Part shown: positions 41,921 through 51,185 of the stretch, piece by piece
Layout of the letters: each line of letters begins with the position of its first letter
Position numbering within the stretch: position 1 is the stretch's first letter
From: Pedomonas mirosovicensis
GTDB lineage: Bacteria > Pseudomonadota > Alphaproteobacteria > Sphingomonadales > Sphingomonadaceae
Direction: 5' to 3'
NCBI RefSeq assembly: GCF_022569295.1
Contig: NZ_JAKFIA010000002.1
Coordinates: 124,001-188,000, forward strand
Length of the DNA stretch: 64,000 bases
Program-made: the position numbers and the translations under genes
Notes under the pieces: generated by a model
What the model saw: only the letters and a program-made list of their open reading frames with translations
What the model was told of the DNA's origin: nothing
The model's database searches: none

Positions 41921-43483
41921 TCACGTTCCTGGTTGCACATAAGGCACCTTGGCGAACAGCCGCCGCTCATCCCCGCGGGGATCGTTCTGCACGTGCGGAT
42001 TGGCGTCGAAAATCATGGTGGCGCGCTGCGGCAGGCGATAGGTGGGCCATTCGATTCCCCCGGCCCGATTGGGGTCGCCATCGCGGGCGAAGGCAACGAA
42101 CGCCTTCTGCATGGCCGCGCTGGTGGCACGCGCCTCCGGCCCCGTGCCGGTGCGCGAGCCCTTGGCGGTCAGCGTGCCGAACACGAGCCCAATATCGAGG
42201 CTGTGGAAAGCGCCCCACCGGCCGCCATCGACCGGCGAGCGGTAGTTGAGCTGGTAGACCCAGGTGGGCGCGGGCACGGCATTCCGCATCTCCGCCTCGA
42301 TGACCTGCCCGCGCCAGGAGCGCCCTGCCGTCGTCGCGGCGAAGTAGACATCCGACGGCGAGTAGTTGGGGAACATCCGGCGATATTCCGCCACCACATG
42401 CTCGGGCAGAATATCGACCACCAGCCCGCTCGCCAGCAGCTGGGGCAGCTCCTCCCAGGTGAGGGAGAAGCGCGGGTCGTCCGCCCCGCGCACGAAGCCG
42501 CGGGTCTCATCCAGCGTGTTGCCCAGAATCATCGGGATATGCGCCGAAAGCGGGTTGGCATCGGGCCAGAACGGATGGCGGGTGAGCCATTTCTCATCGA
42601 GCACCGGCCCGAAGTAGACCCGCCCGTTCAGCACCGGATCGTCCGCCGAAAGCCCCTCGACCAGCTTTTCGGCCGGCAGGTCCAGCAGGCGCTCGGGCTC
42701 GGCGTCCGGCACGCCAAGCGCCGCCATCCATGCCTTGGCGCGGGCGGTGGCATTCAAGGGACCGGAGGCGGTGACCTGCTGGCCGCTCATGGTGGCGCCG
42801 CGGTGGAACAGGCCCTTGGCCGCCTCCATGCCCATCAGCGTGGCGATCTTGGCCCCGCCGCCCGACTGGCCGAACAGCATCACCCGGCCGGGGTCGCCGC
42901 CAAAGGCGGCGATGTTGTCGCGCACCCATTTGAGGGCCATGATGATGTCCAGCATCCCCGCGTTGCCCGAATCCGCGAACCTGGGCGACAGGCGGGCAAG
43001 GTACGCATAGCCGAAGGCATTCAGCCGGTGGTTGATGGTGACCACCACCACGTCGCCATTGGCGGCGAGCCGCGCGCCATCGGTCAGCGGATGCGAGCCC
43101 GAGCCGGAGGCATAGGCCCCGCCGTGGATGTAGACCATCACCGGCCGCTTGGCGGCGTCCAGCCCCGGCGACCAGACGTTGAGGAACAGGCAGTCCTCGC
43201 TGGTTTCCTCGTCGATGCGGCCCTGCGGGCAGGCCGGGCCATAACGGGTGGCATCCTTGATGTCAGACCACGGCTGCGGCGGCTGCGGCGCCTGGAAGCG
43301 GGTGGTGCGGGTATCCGCGCCGTAGCGGATGCCCTTGAACACATTGATGCCATTCTCGCGCAGGCCGCGCACGCGGCCGTATTGCGTTGCCACCACCGGC
43401 GCGGCGGCATCGGCGCGCGCAAGCGCCGGCGCAGCCGCCAGCGATAGGCCTGCTCCGATCATGGCGCGGCGGGTTAGCCTCAT
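41921..43483 (-). CDS. Exported type B carboxylesterase
   Basis: 520 residues from the ATG at 43483 (MRLTRRAMIGAGLSLAAAPA, Tat-like); in-frame ATGs at 43492 and 43504 are alternatives near GGGGGAGGAC. Carboxylesterase family features: YGRVRGLRENGINVFKGIRY, the C-x-F-L-N-V motif in EDCLFLNVWSP, the oxyanion IHGGAYASGS, and the nucleophile serine in GQSGGGAK in place of GESAGG. In this locus it may remove methyl or acetyl groups from pectin. It starts 65 bp behind kdgK and is probably the last gene of kduI-kduD-kdgK. Confidence 0.9.
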   Translation of the reverse strand: MRLTRRAMIGAGLSLAAAPALARADAAAPVVATQYGRVRGLRENGINVFKGIRYGADTRTTRFQAPQPPQPWSDIKDATRYGPACPQGRIDEETSEDCLFLNVWSPGLDAAKRPVMVYIHGGAYASGSGSHPLTDGARLAANGDVVVVTINHRLNAFGYAYLARLSPRFADSGNAGMLDIIMALKWVRDNIAAFGGDPGRVMLFGQSGGGAKIATLMGMEAAKGLFHRGATMSGQQVTASGPLNATARAKAWMAALGVPDAEPERLLDLPAEKLVEGLSADDPVLNGRVYFGPVLDEKWLTRHPFWPDANPLSAHIPMILGNTLDETRGFVRGADDPRFSLTWEELPQLLASGLVVDILPEHVVAEYRRMFPNYSPSDVYFAATTAGRSWRGQVIEAEMRNAVPAPTWVYQLNYRSPVDGGRWGAFHSLDIGLVFGTLTAKGSRTGTGPEARATSAAMQKAFVAFARDGDPNRAGGIEWPTYRLPQRATMIFDANPHVQNDPRGDERRLFAKVPYVQPGT

Positions 43484-43547
43484 ATCTGCCATGTCCTCCC
43501 CCATTTTTGAGCCGGGTCTTGTCGCCCGGTTGTGTTTTTGGATCTTC

Positions 43548-44567
43548 TCAGCGGCGCACGTCGAAGGCGCCGCCCTCCAGAAACCCTTCGATATCGCTGC
43601 GGCTCACCAGCGCCAGATCCCCCGGCACGCCGTGCTTCAAGGCCGCCGCCGCCAGACCCATGCGGACCACCTCGGCCTCCGGCCGCCCGGTCAGCAGGCC
43701 ATGCAGGATGCCGGCCGCAAAGGCGTCGCCCCCGCCGATGCGATCCACGATCGGGGCCACATGCACCGGGTCGGCAAGATATGTGCCCTCACGCGTCAGC
43801 AGGCGGGCGGAGAGAATGTGGTGGTCAACCGTCACCTGCTCGCGCGAGGTGTTGGCGATCCAGCGCGCATGCGGGAAAGCCTCGAAGGCGGCGTCCGCCG
43901 CGATGCGGGGGCTGTTCTCGCCTTCGAACTTGCGGCCGAGCACCAGGCCGAAGTCCCGCCGTCCGCCGAAAATCACATCCGCGTGGCACAGCAGCTCGCG
44001 AATAATGGCGGGCGCATCGCCGCCCCACTCCGCCCACAGCTTGGCGCGGTAGTTGCAATCAAAGGAGACCGCGATGCCTTTTGCCTTGGCGGTCTTCACC
44101 GCCTTCAGCGCGGCATCCGTGCCGCTGCGCCCCAGCGCCGCGTTGATGCCGGAGAGGTGGAGAAGCGCCGCGCCCTCAAGCGCCGCATCCCAGTCCACCG
44201 CGTCCGGCTCAGCAACGGCGAAGGTGGAGCCCGCCCGATCGTAAAGCACGTCGGACGGGCGGTGGATCGCGCCGGTCGTCAGGAAATAAAGGCCCATGCG
44301 CCCCGGCCGCAGCACGGCGTGGTGGGTCTCGACGCCATAGCGGCGCAGCTCGCCCAATGCCGCCTGCCCCAGCGCATTGTCGGCAACCACCGTCGCCATG
44401 GAGACCCTGTGGCCGAGGCGGGCGAGCCCCACCCCCACATTGGCCTCCGCGCCGCCCACGAACACCTCGAGGCGGGGGCGTTGGAGCAGCTGCTCCCGCC
44501 CCGGCGCGCCGAGGCGCAGCAGCAGCTCGCCGAAGCAGACAATCTTACCGTCAGCCAGTCCGCCCAC
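43548..44567 (-). CDS. kdgK: 2-keto-3-deoxygluconate kinase
   Basis: 339 residues of the PfkB sugar-kinase family: N-terminal GKIVCFGELLLRLGAPGREQ, substrate-side GGAEANVGVGLARLG, and the second signature with catalytic Asp in RIGGGDAFAAGILHGL. The long insertion HHAVLRPGRMGLYFLTTGA is as in KdgK. It phosphorylates KDG at O6 to KDPG, using ATP, in the cytoplasm. It follows kduD by 21 bp, and Eda, which splits the product, is encoded at 47.7 kb. Confidence 0.93.
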   Translation of the reverse strand: MGGLADGKIVCFGELLLRLGAPGREQLLQRPRLEVFVGGAEANVGVGLARLGHRVSMATVVADNALGQAALGELRRYGVETHHAVLRPGRMGLYFLTTGAIHRPSDVLYDRAGSTFAVAEPDAVDWDAALEGAALLHLSGINAALGRSGTDAALKAVKTAKAKGIAVSFDCNYRAKLWAEWGGDAPAIIRELLCHADVIFGGRRDFGLVLGRKFEGENSPRIAADAAFEAFPHARWIANTSREQVTVDHHILSARLLTREGTYLADPVHVAPIVDRIGGGDAFAAGILHGLLTGRPEAEVVRMGLAAAALKHGVPGDLALVSRSDIEGFLEGGAFDVRR

Positions 44568-44588
44568 CGCCAGCTCCTTCTTGTTTCC

Positions 44589-45344
44589 TCAGCGCGCCAG
44601 CCAGCCGCCGTCCACCGCCAGAATATGGCCGTGAACATAATCCGCCGCACGGCTGGCGAGAAACACCGCCGCGCCGCCCAGATCATCCGGCTGACCCCAG
44701 CGCCCGGCCGGAATCCGCTCCAGGATCGAGCGGTTGCGGGCCTCGTCCGCCTGAAGCGCCGCCGTGTTGTTGGTGGCAAAATAGCCCGGCGCGATGGCAT
44801 TGACGTTAACGCCCCGCGCCGCCCATTCGTTGGCGAGCAGCTTGGTGAGCCCGGCGACGCCCGACTTGGAGGCCGTGTAGCTGGGCACCCGGATGCCGCC
44901 CTGGAAGCTGAGCATGGAGGCGATGTTGATGATCTTGCCCGAGCCCTGCTTCAGCATGTGGCGACCGGCGGCCTGGCACAGGAAGAACACGGACTTGAGG
45001 TTGGTGTCGACCACCGCGTCCCAGTCTTCCTCCGAGAAGTCCACCGCATCGGCCCGGCGGATGATGCCGGCGTTGTTGACGAGGATATCGAGCCCGCCAA
45101 GGCCGGAGAGCGTCTCGTCAACAACGCGCTGCACCGGTTCGATGGTGGAGAGGTCGGCGCGGATGCCGAGGAAGCGACGGCCCGTCGCTTCCACCAGGCC
45201 TTGCGTTTCGCTCATGTCGCTGCGGCCAACGGCGGCGATATCCGCCCCGGCCGCGGCCAGCGCCACGGCCAGCGCCTGGCCAAGCCCCGTGTTCGCGCCG
45301 GTGACGATCGCCACCCGGCCGCTGAGGTCAAACGGATTGCCCAT
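44589..45344 (-). CDS. kduD: 2-dehydro-3-deoxy-D-gluconate 5-dehydrogenase
   Basis: 251 residues, classical SDR: cofactor loop TGANTGLGQ, NNAG, catalytic YxxxK in SYTASKSGVAG, and the KduD-typical N-terminus NPFDLSGRVAIVTGANTGLG and end ILAVDGGWLAR. It reduces 2,5-diketo-3-deoxygluconate (DKII) to KDG with NAD(P)H. It lies 12 bp behind kduI and 21 bp before kdgK. Confidence 0.95.
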   Translation of the reverse strand: MGNPFDLSGRVAIVTGANTGLGQALAVALAAAGADIAAVGRSDMSETQGLVEATGRRFLGIRADLSTIEPVQRVVDETLSGLGGLDILVNNAGIIRRADAVDFSEEDWDAVVDTNLKSVFFLCQAAGRHMLKQGSGKIINIASMLSFQGGIRVPSYTASKSGVAGLTKLLANEWAARGVNVNAIAPGYFATNNTAALQADEARNRSILERIPAGRWGQPDDLGGAAVFLASRAADYVHGHILAVDGGWLAR

Positions 45345-45356
45345 GGATCTGCCCTC

Positions 45357-46193
45357 TTACTTCAGCTGGCAGATATCGAGGACGTTCATGTCCGTGTAGT
45401 CGAGGTTCTCGCCGCCCATCGCCCAGATGAAGGCGTAGGCGCGGGTGCCCGAGCCCATGTGCACCGACCACGGCGGAGAGATGACCGCCTCTTCGTTGCC
45501 GATGACGATGTGGCGCAGCTCATCCGGCTCTCCCATGTAGTGGAACACCCGGTCATCGCCTTCGAGATCGAAGTAGAAGTAGATTTCCGAGCGGCGGTCA
45601 TGCAGGTGCGGCGGCATGGTGTTCCACACCGAGCCCGGCTTCAGGATGGTGAGGCCCATCAGCAGCTGCGCGCTGTCGCACACGCCTGGGATCACCAGCT
45701 GGTAGATGGTGCGCTCGTTCGAGCCGTCCAAGCTGCCGCGCTCCAGCGGGTTGGCCTCGGCAACCGAGATCTTCTTCAGCGTCTTGGCGACATGCGCCGG
45801 CGTCGAGGCGAGATAGTAGCGGGCGGCCTCGCCCTCGAACACCACGTCCTTGCAGCCCATCGGGATGTAGAGGCAGTCCCGCGGCTCCATCTCGAACACC
45901 TGGCCGTCAACGGTGATGCGGCCCTTGCCCTTGCCCACGTTGACCGCGCCCAGCTCGCGCCGCTCCAGGAACGGGTGGCCCTTGGCAGATGCGGGCTCGG
46001 TCTGCTCGGGCAGGCGCACGGCCTTGCCGGCCGGGGCGACGCCGCCGATCACGAACCGCTCGTTGTGCGAATAGTTGAGGACGACCTCACCCTCGCGGAA
46101 CAGGCCGGTGACCAGGTAGCGCTGGCGCAGCTCCTCGTTGGTCACGCTGTTCATCATATCCGGATGAGTGGCGTGATAGACCTTCTGAAACAT
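45357..46193 (-). CDS. kduI: 5-keto-4-deoxyuronate isomerase
   Basis: 278 residues, the exact family length, from ATG 46193 preceded by GGGGAGGTAAACGCC; the open frame beyond is spurious. Family signatures: [20 protein letters not shown], the zinc ligands in [16 protein letters not shown], and C-terminal [13 protein letters not shown]. It isomerises DKI (5-keto-4-deoxyuronate) to DKII in the pectin pathway. First gene of kduI-kduD-kdgK-esterase, with an ACCGGT operator 108 bp upstream. Confidence 0.97.
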   Translation of the reverse strand: MFQKVYHATHPDMMNSVTNEELRQRYLVTGLFREGEVVLNYSHNERFVIGGVAPAGKAVRLPEQTEPASAKGHPFLERRELGAVNVGKGKGRITVDGQVFEMEPRDCLYIPMGCKDVVFEGEAARYYLASTPAHVAKTLKKISVAEANPLERGSLDGSNERTIYQLVIPGVCDSAQLLMGLTILKPGSVWNTMPPHLHDRRSEIYFYFDLEGDDRVFHYMGEPDELRHIVIGNEEAVISPPWSVHMGSGTRAYAFIWAMGGENLDYTDMNVLDICQLK

Positions 46194-46300
46194 GGCGTTT
46201 ACCTCCCCTTGGCGGCGCTGGTCTGAAGGCGCGCAATCTCGCGCCCCGTGCGCCCGTTTCCCGCGCCCCGTTGCGGAGCGCCAAATTTTGTCCTGACCCA

Positions 46301-46318
46301 TTGGTAACCGGTGTCAAT
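46301..46318. promoter_or_regulatory. ACCGGT operator before kduI operon
   Basis: TTGGTAACCGGTGTCAAT; reverse complement ATTGACACCGGTTACCAA. It lies between the lacI 3' end and kduI, so it can only serve the kduI operon. Confidence 0.75.
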
Positions 46319-46360
46319 CACGGATGCAAGACCCCTCCGGCGGTCTTTGAACCCAGCGTT

Positions 46361-47432
46361 TCAGGCGCGCGCCGGCGCCGTTGACTGCCGCACCACCAGG
46401 CGAGGCTCGATGGGCGTTGCCTGACGGCGCACCTCGCCCTCGCGCGCCTGGGCCAGCAGCAGCTGGGCGGCGGTGCGGCCCATGTCGCGGATCGGCCAGC
46501 GCACGGTGGTCAGCGGCGGCCACATGCGGGCGGCCAGCTCCGTATCGTCGAAGCCGATGACGGAGAGATCCTGCGGAATGCGGATGCCGCGCTGGTTGGC
46601 GTAGTGGTAGACGCCCGCCGCCATTTCGTCGTTGGAGGCGAAGATGGCGGTCGGCCGAGGCTCGAGAGAGAGCAGGCGCTCGGCGCAGGCGACGCCTGAT
46701 CTCGAAGTTATAGCCGCCTTCCACCACATAGTCGGGCGCGGGCTCGACCCCGGCCTGCCGCAGCACGTCGCGAAAGCCATGCCAGCGCTCGGCCGCCGAG
46801 CGATAGCCCGATGGGCCCTTGATGACGCCGATGCAGCGGTGGCCGAGCGTGAGCAGATGCTGGGCAGCCTCGCCGGTGCCCACCTGGTCGTTGGAGGCAA
46901 CGATGTGGGCCGGATCGTCCAGCGCGGCGGAGGCCACGCGCACGTAGGCGCAGCCCAGCTCCTTGAGGAGCGCTACCAGCGCATCGTTCTCCGAGACCGG
47001 CGGCAGGAGCACGACGCCGAACAGCTTCTGCCGCTCCACGAACGCCCGCACGTCGGCGAACAGCGAGGGGCTGCCCCGGTCGCACGGATAGACCACCAGT
47101 TCAAAGCCGCTCCCGCGCAGGCCGTCGAGAATGCCGTACTGCGAGGTGACGATGAACTGGGCATTCGGGTTGTCGTAAATAAGCCCGATAAGGAACGAGC
47201 GGCGGAAGGCAAGCCCGCGCGCTTGAGGATCTGGCGTGAAGCCGAGCTGGTTGATGACCGCCGTCACCCGGTCCCGGGTTTCGGGGCGCACCAGCGGCGA
47301 CTGGTTGATGACCCGCGAGACAGTCTTCTTCGACACCTGCGCGATACGCGCAATATCGTTGATGGTGGCGCGCCGCTTAATGCCCTCGGTCGCGCGGTCC
47401 TGCTCGGCTATTGCTGCTTTTTCTACACCCAC
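46361..47432 (-). CDS. LacI-family regulator of the pectin regulon (frameshifted)
   Basis: Two overlapping frames form one 356-residue LacI protein. The first has the helix-turn-helix RRATINDIARIAQVSKKTVS and hinge; the frame runs back to 47531, but GTG 47432 behind GGGGATTT is the likely start. In VEGGYNFE it loses register at about 46700 and the second frame continues SGVACAERLLSLEPRPTAIF, SNDEMAAGVYHYANQRGIRI and DLSVIGFDDTEL. The expected junction is FESGVACAERLL, so one extra base is present, not in a homopolymer. It resembles KdgR-type LacI repressors; the probable ligand is KDG or a related intermediate. Operators flank it. Confidence 0.87.
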
Positions 47433-47523
47433 CGGAAATCCCCATCCCTCATCGCCCGCTTGACTCAACGCACCCTTACATTCGCCCTTATACCCAATCG
47501 TGCGAAGTCGTCCTTGTGTTTTT

Positions 47524-47541
47524 AATGACACCGGTTACTTT
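47524..47541. promoter_or_regulatory. ACCGGT operator, lacI / eda divergent promoter
   Basis: AATGACACCGGTTACTTT, 92 bp before the proposed lacI start and 160 bp before eda. Consistent with autoregulation and control of eda-ppc. Confidence 0.75.
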
Positions 47542-47700
47542 GCCTGTCCATGGGTTTGCGTAGCAGGATTGCGCCCGGCTCGTCGGGCGCGATTTCGGGG
47601 GGAATCTCCTGCCGCCTGCCCGCTGCCTTAGAGCAAATCTGGATACCGCGCCTGGCCGCCTTGCGGCCGGGACTGTCCCCACACGCCGGAGATATCGCCC

Positions 47701-48339
47701 GTGACCATGCCCGAACCCGCCATTCGCGCCATCATGCAAAAAGCGCCGGTCATTCCGGTGCTGGCCATTGACAACGCCGACCACGCCGAGCCGCTGGCCG
47801 AGGCGCTGGTGGCCGGCGGCCTGCCGGTCATCGAGGTGACATTGCGGACTTCGGCCGCGCTGGAGGCCATCCGCCGCATGGCGCGCGTTGAAGGCGCTGT
47901 CGTCGGCGCGGGCACGGTGCTGGACCCCGACGGCCTTGCCCGCGCCGCTGATAGCGGCGCGCAGTTCATCGTCAGCCCCGGCCTTACGGATCGGCTGGCC
48001 GTTGCCGCCCACGCCGCCAAGGTGCCCTTCCTGCCCGGCGTTGCCACCGCAGGTGATATCATGCGCGCGCTTGACCACGGCCTCACTCACCTCAAGTTCT
48101 TCCCTGCGGAGAGCAGCGGCGGCGCGAATGCGGTCAAGAGCCTCGCCGGGCCGTTCGGCGCGGTGCGCTTCTGCCCGACAGGCGGCATCACGCTGATGAC
48201 AGCGCCGGACTATCTTACCCTGCCAAATGTGCTATGCGTTGGCGGCACCTGGATCGTCCCGAAGGAGGCGCTGGCGCGGCAGGATTGGAGCACGATCCGC
48301 CGTCTTGCCGAGCAAGCCGCCGCGCTCGGACGCGTCTGA
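47701..48339 (+). CDS. eda: KDPG/KHG aldolase
   Basis: 212 residues from GTG 47701, which is 8 bases behind GGAGA; ATG 47707 is the alternative. Class I aldolase marks: VIEVTLRTSAALEAIRRM with the catalytic Glu, GAGTVLDPDGLARA, and the Schiff-base lysine in HLKFFPAESSGG. It splits KDPG into pyruvate and glyceraldehyde-3-phosphate, the last step of the pectin route and of the Entner-Doudoroff pathway. ppc follows at 24 bp, so the pair is an operon under the pectin operator. Confidence 0.95.
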   Translation: MTMPEPAIRAIMQKAPVIPVLAIDNADHAEPLAEALVAGGLPVIEVTLRTSAALEAIRRMARVEGAVVGAGTVLDPDGLARAADSGAQFIVSPGLTDRLAVAAHAAKVPFLPGVATAGDIMRALDHGLTHLKFFPAESSGGANAVKSLAGPFGAVRFCPTGGITLMTAPDYLTLPNVLCVGGTWIVPKEALARQDWSTIRRLAEQAAALGRV

Positions 48340-48363
48340 CAGTTAAGCGGAAAGGACTAAGCC

Positions 48364-51047
48364 ATGAACCCCGCCGTTGCCCGCGAAGACGTGCGCTATC
48401 TCGGTCGCCTGCTGGGCGACGCCATCCGCCTGCAGGACGGCCAGGCCCTGTTCGACCAGATCGAGGCCATCCGCCGCGCCTCGGTGGAGGCCCATCGCGA
48501 ACCCAGCCCCGAGCATGACGCCGACCTCTCCGCCCGCCTCAACGCGCTGAGCCTTGAGGATATGCTTGCCTTCGTGCGGGGTTTCCTGTGCTTCTCGCTG
48601 CTCTCCAACCTGGCGGAAGACCGGCAGGCCCGCCGCGCGGCGGCGCAGGCGAGCGAAGGCGGCCGGCCGGACACGCTCGCCAAGGCCATGCACGCGCTGG
48701 AGCAGAAGGGCATTACCCGCGCCGCCATCGCCGAGACGCTGGACGGCGCCCTCATCGCCCCGGTGCTGACCGCCCACCCCACCGAGGTGCGGCGCAAGAG
48801 CGTCATCGACCGCGAGACCGCCATCAGCCGCCTGATGGCCCAGCTGGACCGGGAAACCGACCCCGCCGTGCGCCGCGAACTGGAGACGGACCTGTTCCGC
48901 GAGATCGAGGTGCTATGGAAGACGCGGCCCCTGCGCGCCGTCGGCATCACCGTGGCGGATGAGATCGAGAACGCCCTCTCCTACTTCCGCACCACCTTCC
49001 TTGAGGTGCTGCCGCGCTTGCATTTGCGCTGGCAGGAACTGACGGGCGAAAGCCTTTCCAGCTTCGTGCGCGTGGGCAGCTGGATCGGCGGCGACCGGGA
49101 CGGCAACCCCAACGTCACCGCCGAGACGCTCGCGCTGGCGCTGCGCCAGCAGGCCCGCACCGCGCTCGGCCATTACCTTGAGGAACTGCACGCGCTGGGC
49201 GGGGCCCTGTCCCTCTCCGACACGCTCATCAAGGCCACGCCCGACCTGCACCAGCTGGCGGACCGCAGCGGCGACGCCTCCCCCACCGGGCGGACGAGCC
49301 CTACCGTCGCGCGCTGACCGGCATGTACGCGCGCCTGGCCGCCACCTTCGAGGCCCTGGTGGGCGACGTGCCGCCGCGCCGGGCAAGCGTGGCCGCCGAG
49401 CCCTACGCCAGCGCCGAGGAGCTGCTGACCGACCTCAAGGTGGTGCGCGCCTCGCTTGCCTCGGGCAATGCGCCGCTTTCCAACCGGCGGCTGGATTCGC
49501 TCATCTCCGCCGTCGAGACCTTCGGCTTCCACCTGGCAACGCTCGACCTGCGCCAGAACGCGGACGTGCACAACCGCGTGGTCGCCGAACTGCTGCGCGC
49601 GGCGGGCGTCGAGGCGGACTATCTGGCTCTCGATGAGGACGCGCGCATCGATCTGCTGCGCCAGGAGCTGGCCCACACCCGCCTGCTGCACAACCCCTAC
49701 CTCGCCTATTCGGTGGAAACCGAAAAGGAAATCAGGATCCTGCGGACGCTGGCCGAGGCCCACGCCCGCTTCGGCCGGGCCTGCGTTCGCAACTACATCG
49801 TCTCCAAGACCAGCGGCGTCTCCAACCTGCTGGAAGTCTACGTGCTCCTGAAGGAAGTGGGCCTCTACCAGCCCGGCGCCACGCCCCGCTGCCCGGTGAT
49901 GGCCGTGCCGCTGTTCGAGACCATCGAGGACTTGCACAACGCCCCCGCCGTCATGGACCGCTTCCTCGGACTGGAGGAAATGACAGCGCTGGCGCACGCG
50001 GGCGATGGCATGCAGGAGGTGATGCTCGGCTATTCCGACAGCAACAAGGATGGCGGCTACCTCACCTCCACCTGGTCGTTGCACGAGGCCGCCTGCGCGC
50101 TCGTTGAGGTGTTCGGGCGGCATGGCGTCAGGATGCAGCTGTTCCATGGCCGCGGCGGCGCGGTGGGCCGGGGCGGCGGTTCGGCCTTCGCCGCCATCCG
50201 CGCCCAACCGGCGGGCACGGTCGGCGCGCGCATCCGCATCACCGAACAGGGCGAGGTGATCGCCGCCAAATACGGCAACCCGGCCGTGGGCGCGGCCAGC
50301 CTCGAGACCATGGCCGCCGCCACCCTGCTCGCCACGCTCGACCCGCCCGCGCTGAACGGCGACCTCAAGCGCTTCCGCCCGGCGCTGGCGGAAATGAGCG
50401 AGGCCGCCTTCCGCACTTATCGCGCGCTGGTCTACGATACCCCCGGCTTCACCAAGTTCTTCCGCGCGGCAACGCCCATCGCCGAAATTGCCGACCTCAA
50501 GATCGGCTCCCGCCCGGCCAGCCGCACCACGTCGGACAAGATCGAGGATCTGCGCGCCATCCCATGGGTGTTTTCGTGGGGACAGGCCCGCATCATGCTG
50601 CCCGGCTGGTATGGCGTCGGCACCGCGCTCGAAGCTTTCCGGGACCGCGGCCTGCTTGCCGAAATGGTGGCCGAGTGGCCGTTCCTGCAAGCCGCCTTCT
50701 CCAACATGGAAATGGTGCTCGCCAAGTCCGACATGGCGGTGGCGGCGGACTACGCAGGCCTGGTGCCGGACGCGGACCTGCGCGCCGGCGTGTTCGACAG
50801 CATCCGCGACGAGTGGCAGCGCACCCATGACCAGCTGCTCAGCCTCACCGGCCAGTCGGAATTGCTGGAGCGCACGCCGGATACCCAGCGCGCCATCCGC
50901 CTGCGCCTGCCCTATATCGAGCCGCTCAACACCCTCCAGGTGGAGCTGATCCGCCGCCGCCGCGCCGGCGACGACCGGCCCGCCGTCCGCGAGGGCATTT
51001 TGCTCACCATCAACGGCATTGCCGCCGGCCTGCGGAACACGGGCTGA
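48364..51047 (+). CDS. ppc: Phosphoenolpyruvate carboxylase (frameshifted)
   Basis: Two frames add to a normal 894-residue enzyme. The first (48364-49317) has VLTAHPTEVRRKSV with the catalytic His and GSWIGGDRDGNPNVT. At 49282-49286 a run of five C gives ASPTGRTS; six would give ASPHRADEPYRRALTGMYAR, continuing in the second frame. The rest has FHGRGGAVGRGGG, RITEQGEVIAAKYG and the C-terminal LLTINGIAAGLRNTG. It fixes bicarbonate onto PEP to give oxaloacetate. Linkage to eda suggests anaplerosis during growth on uronates. The lost base is probably a sequence error. Confidence 0.94.
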
Positions 51048-51048
51048 G

Positions 51049-51136
51049 GCGGCCGTTTCAAGCGGCCGCGCCCTGCCCGAAAGGCGTGGCCCAATAAAAC
51101 GAATGGGGGGTGATAAGGGGGTTCTCTCAACCCCCT
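51049..51136. repeat. Gene-end hairpins, copy 4 (ppc / BCCT gene)
   Basis: In the 138-bp convergent gap. Hairpin GCGGCCG/CGGCCGC (51049-51069) starts 1 base behind the ppc stop. GGCGTGGCCCAATAAAACGA and ATGGGGG precede a second hairpin, arms AGGGGGTT and AACCCCCT (51116-51136), facing the BCCT gene as in the other copies. Confidence 0.55.
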
Positions 51137-51185
51137 CATACCCTTTTGCTTGCGCGCCTTAGCGCACGGGCGGGGCCCAAGCCCC

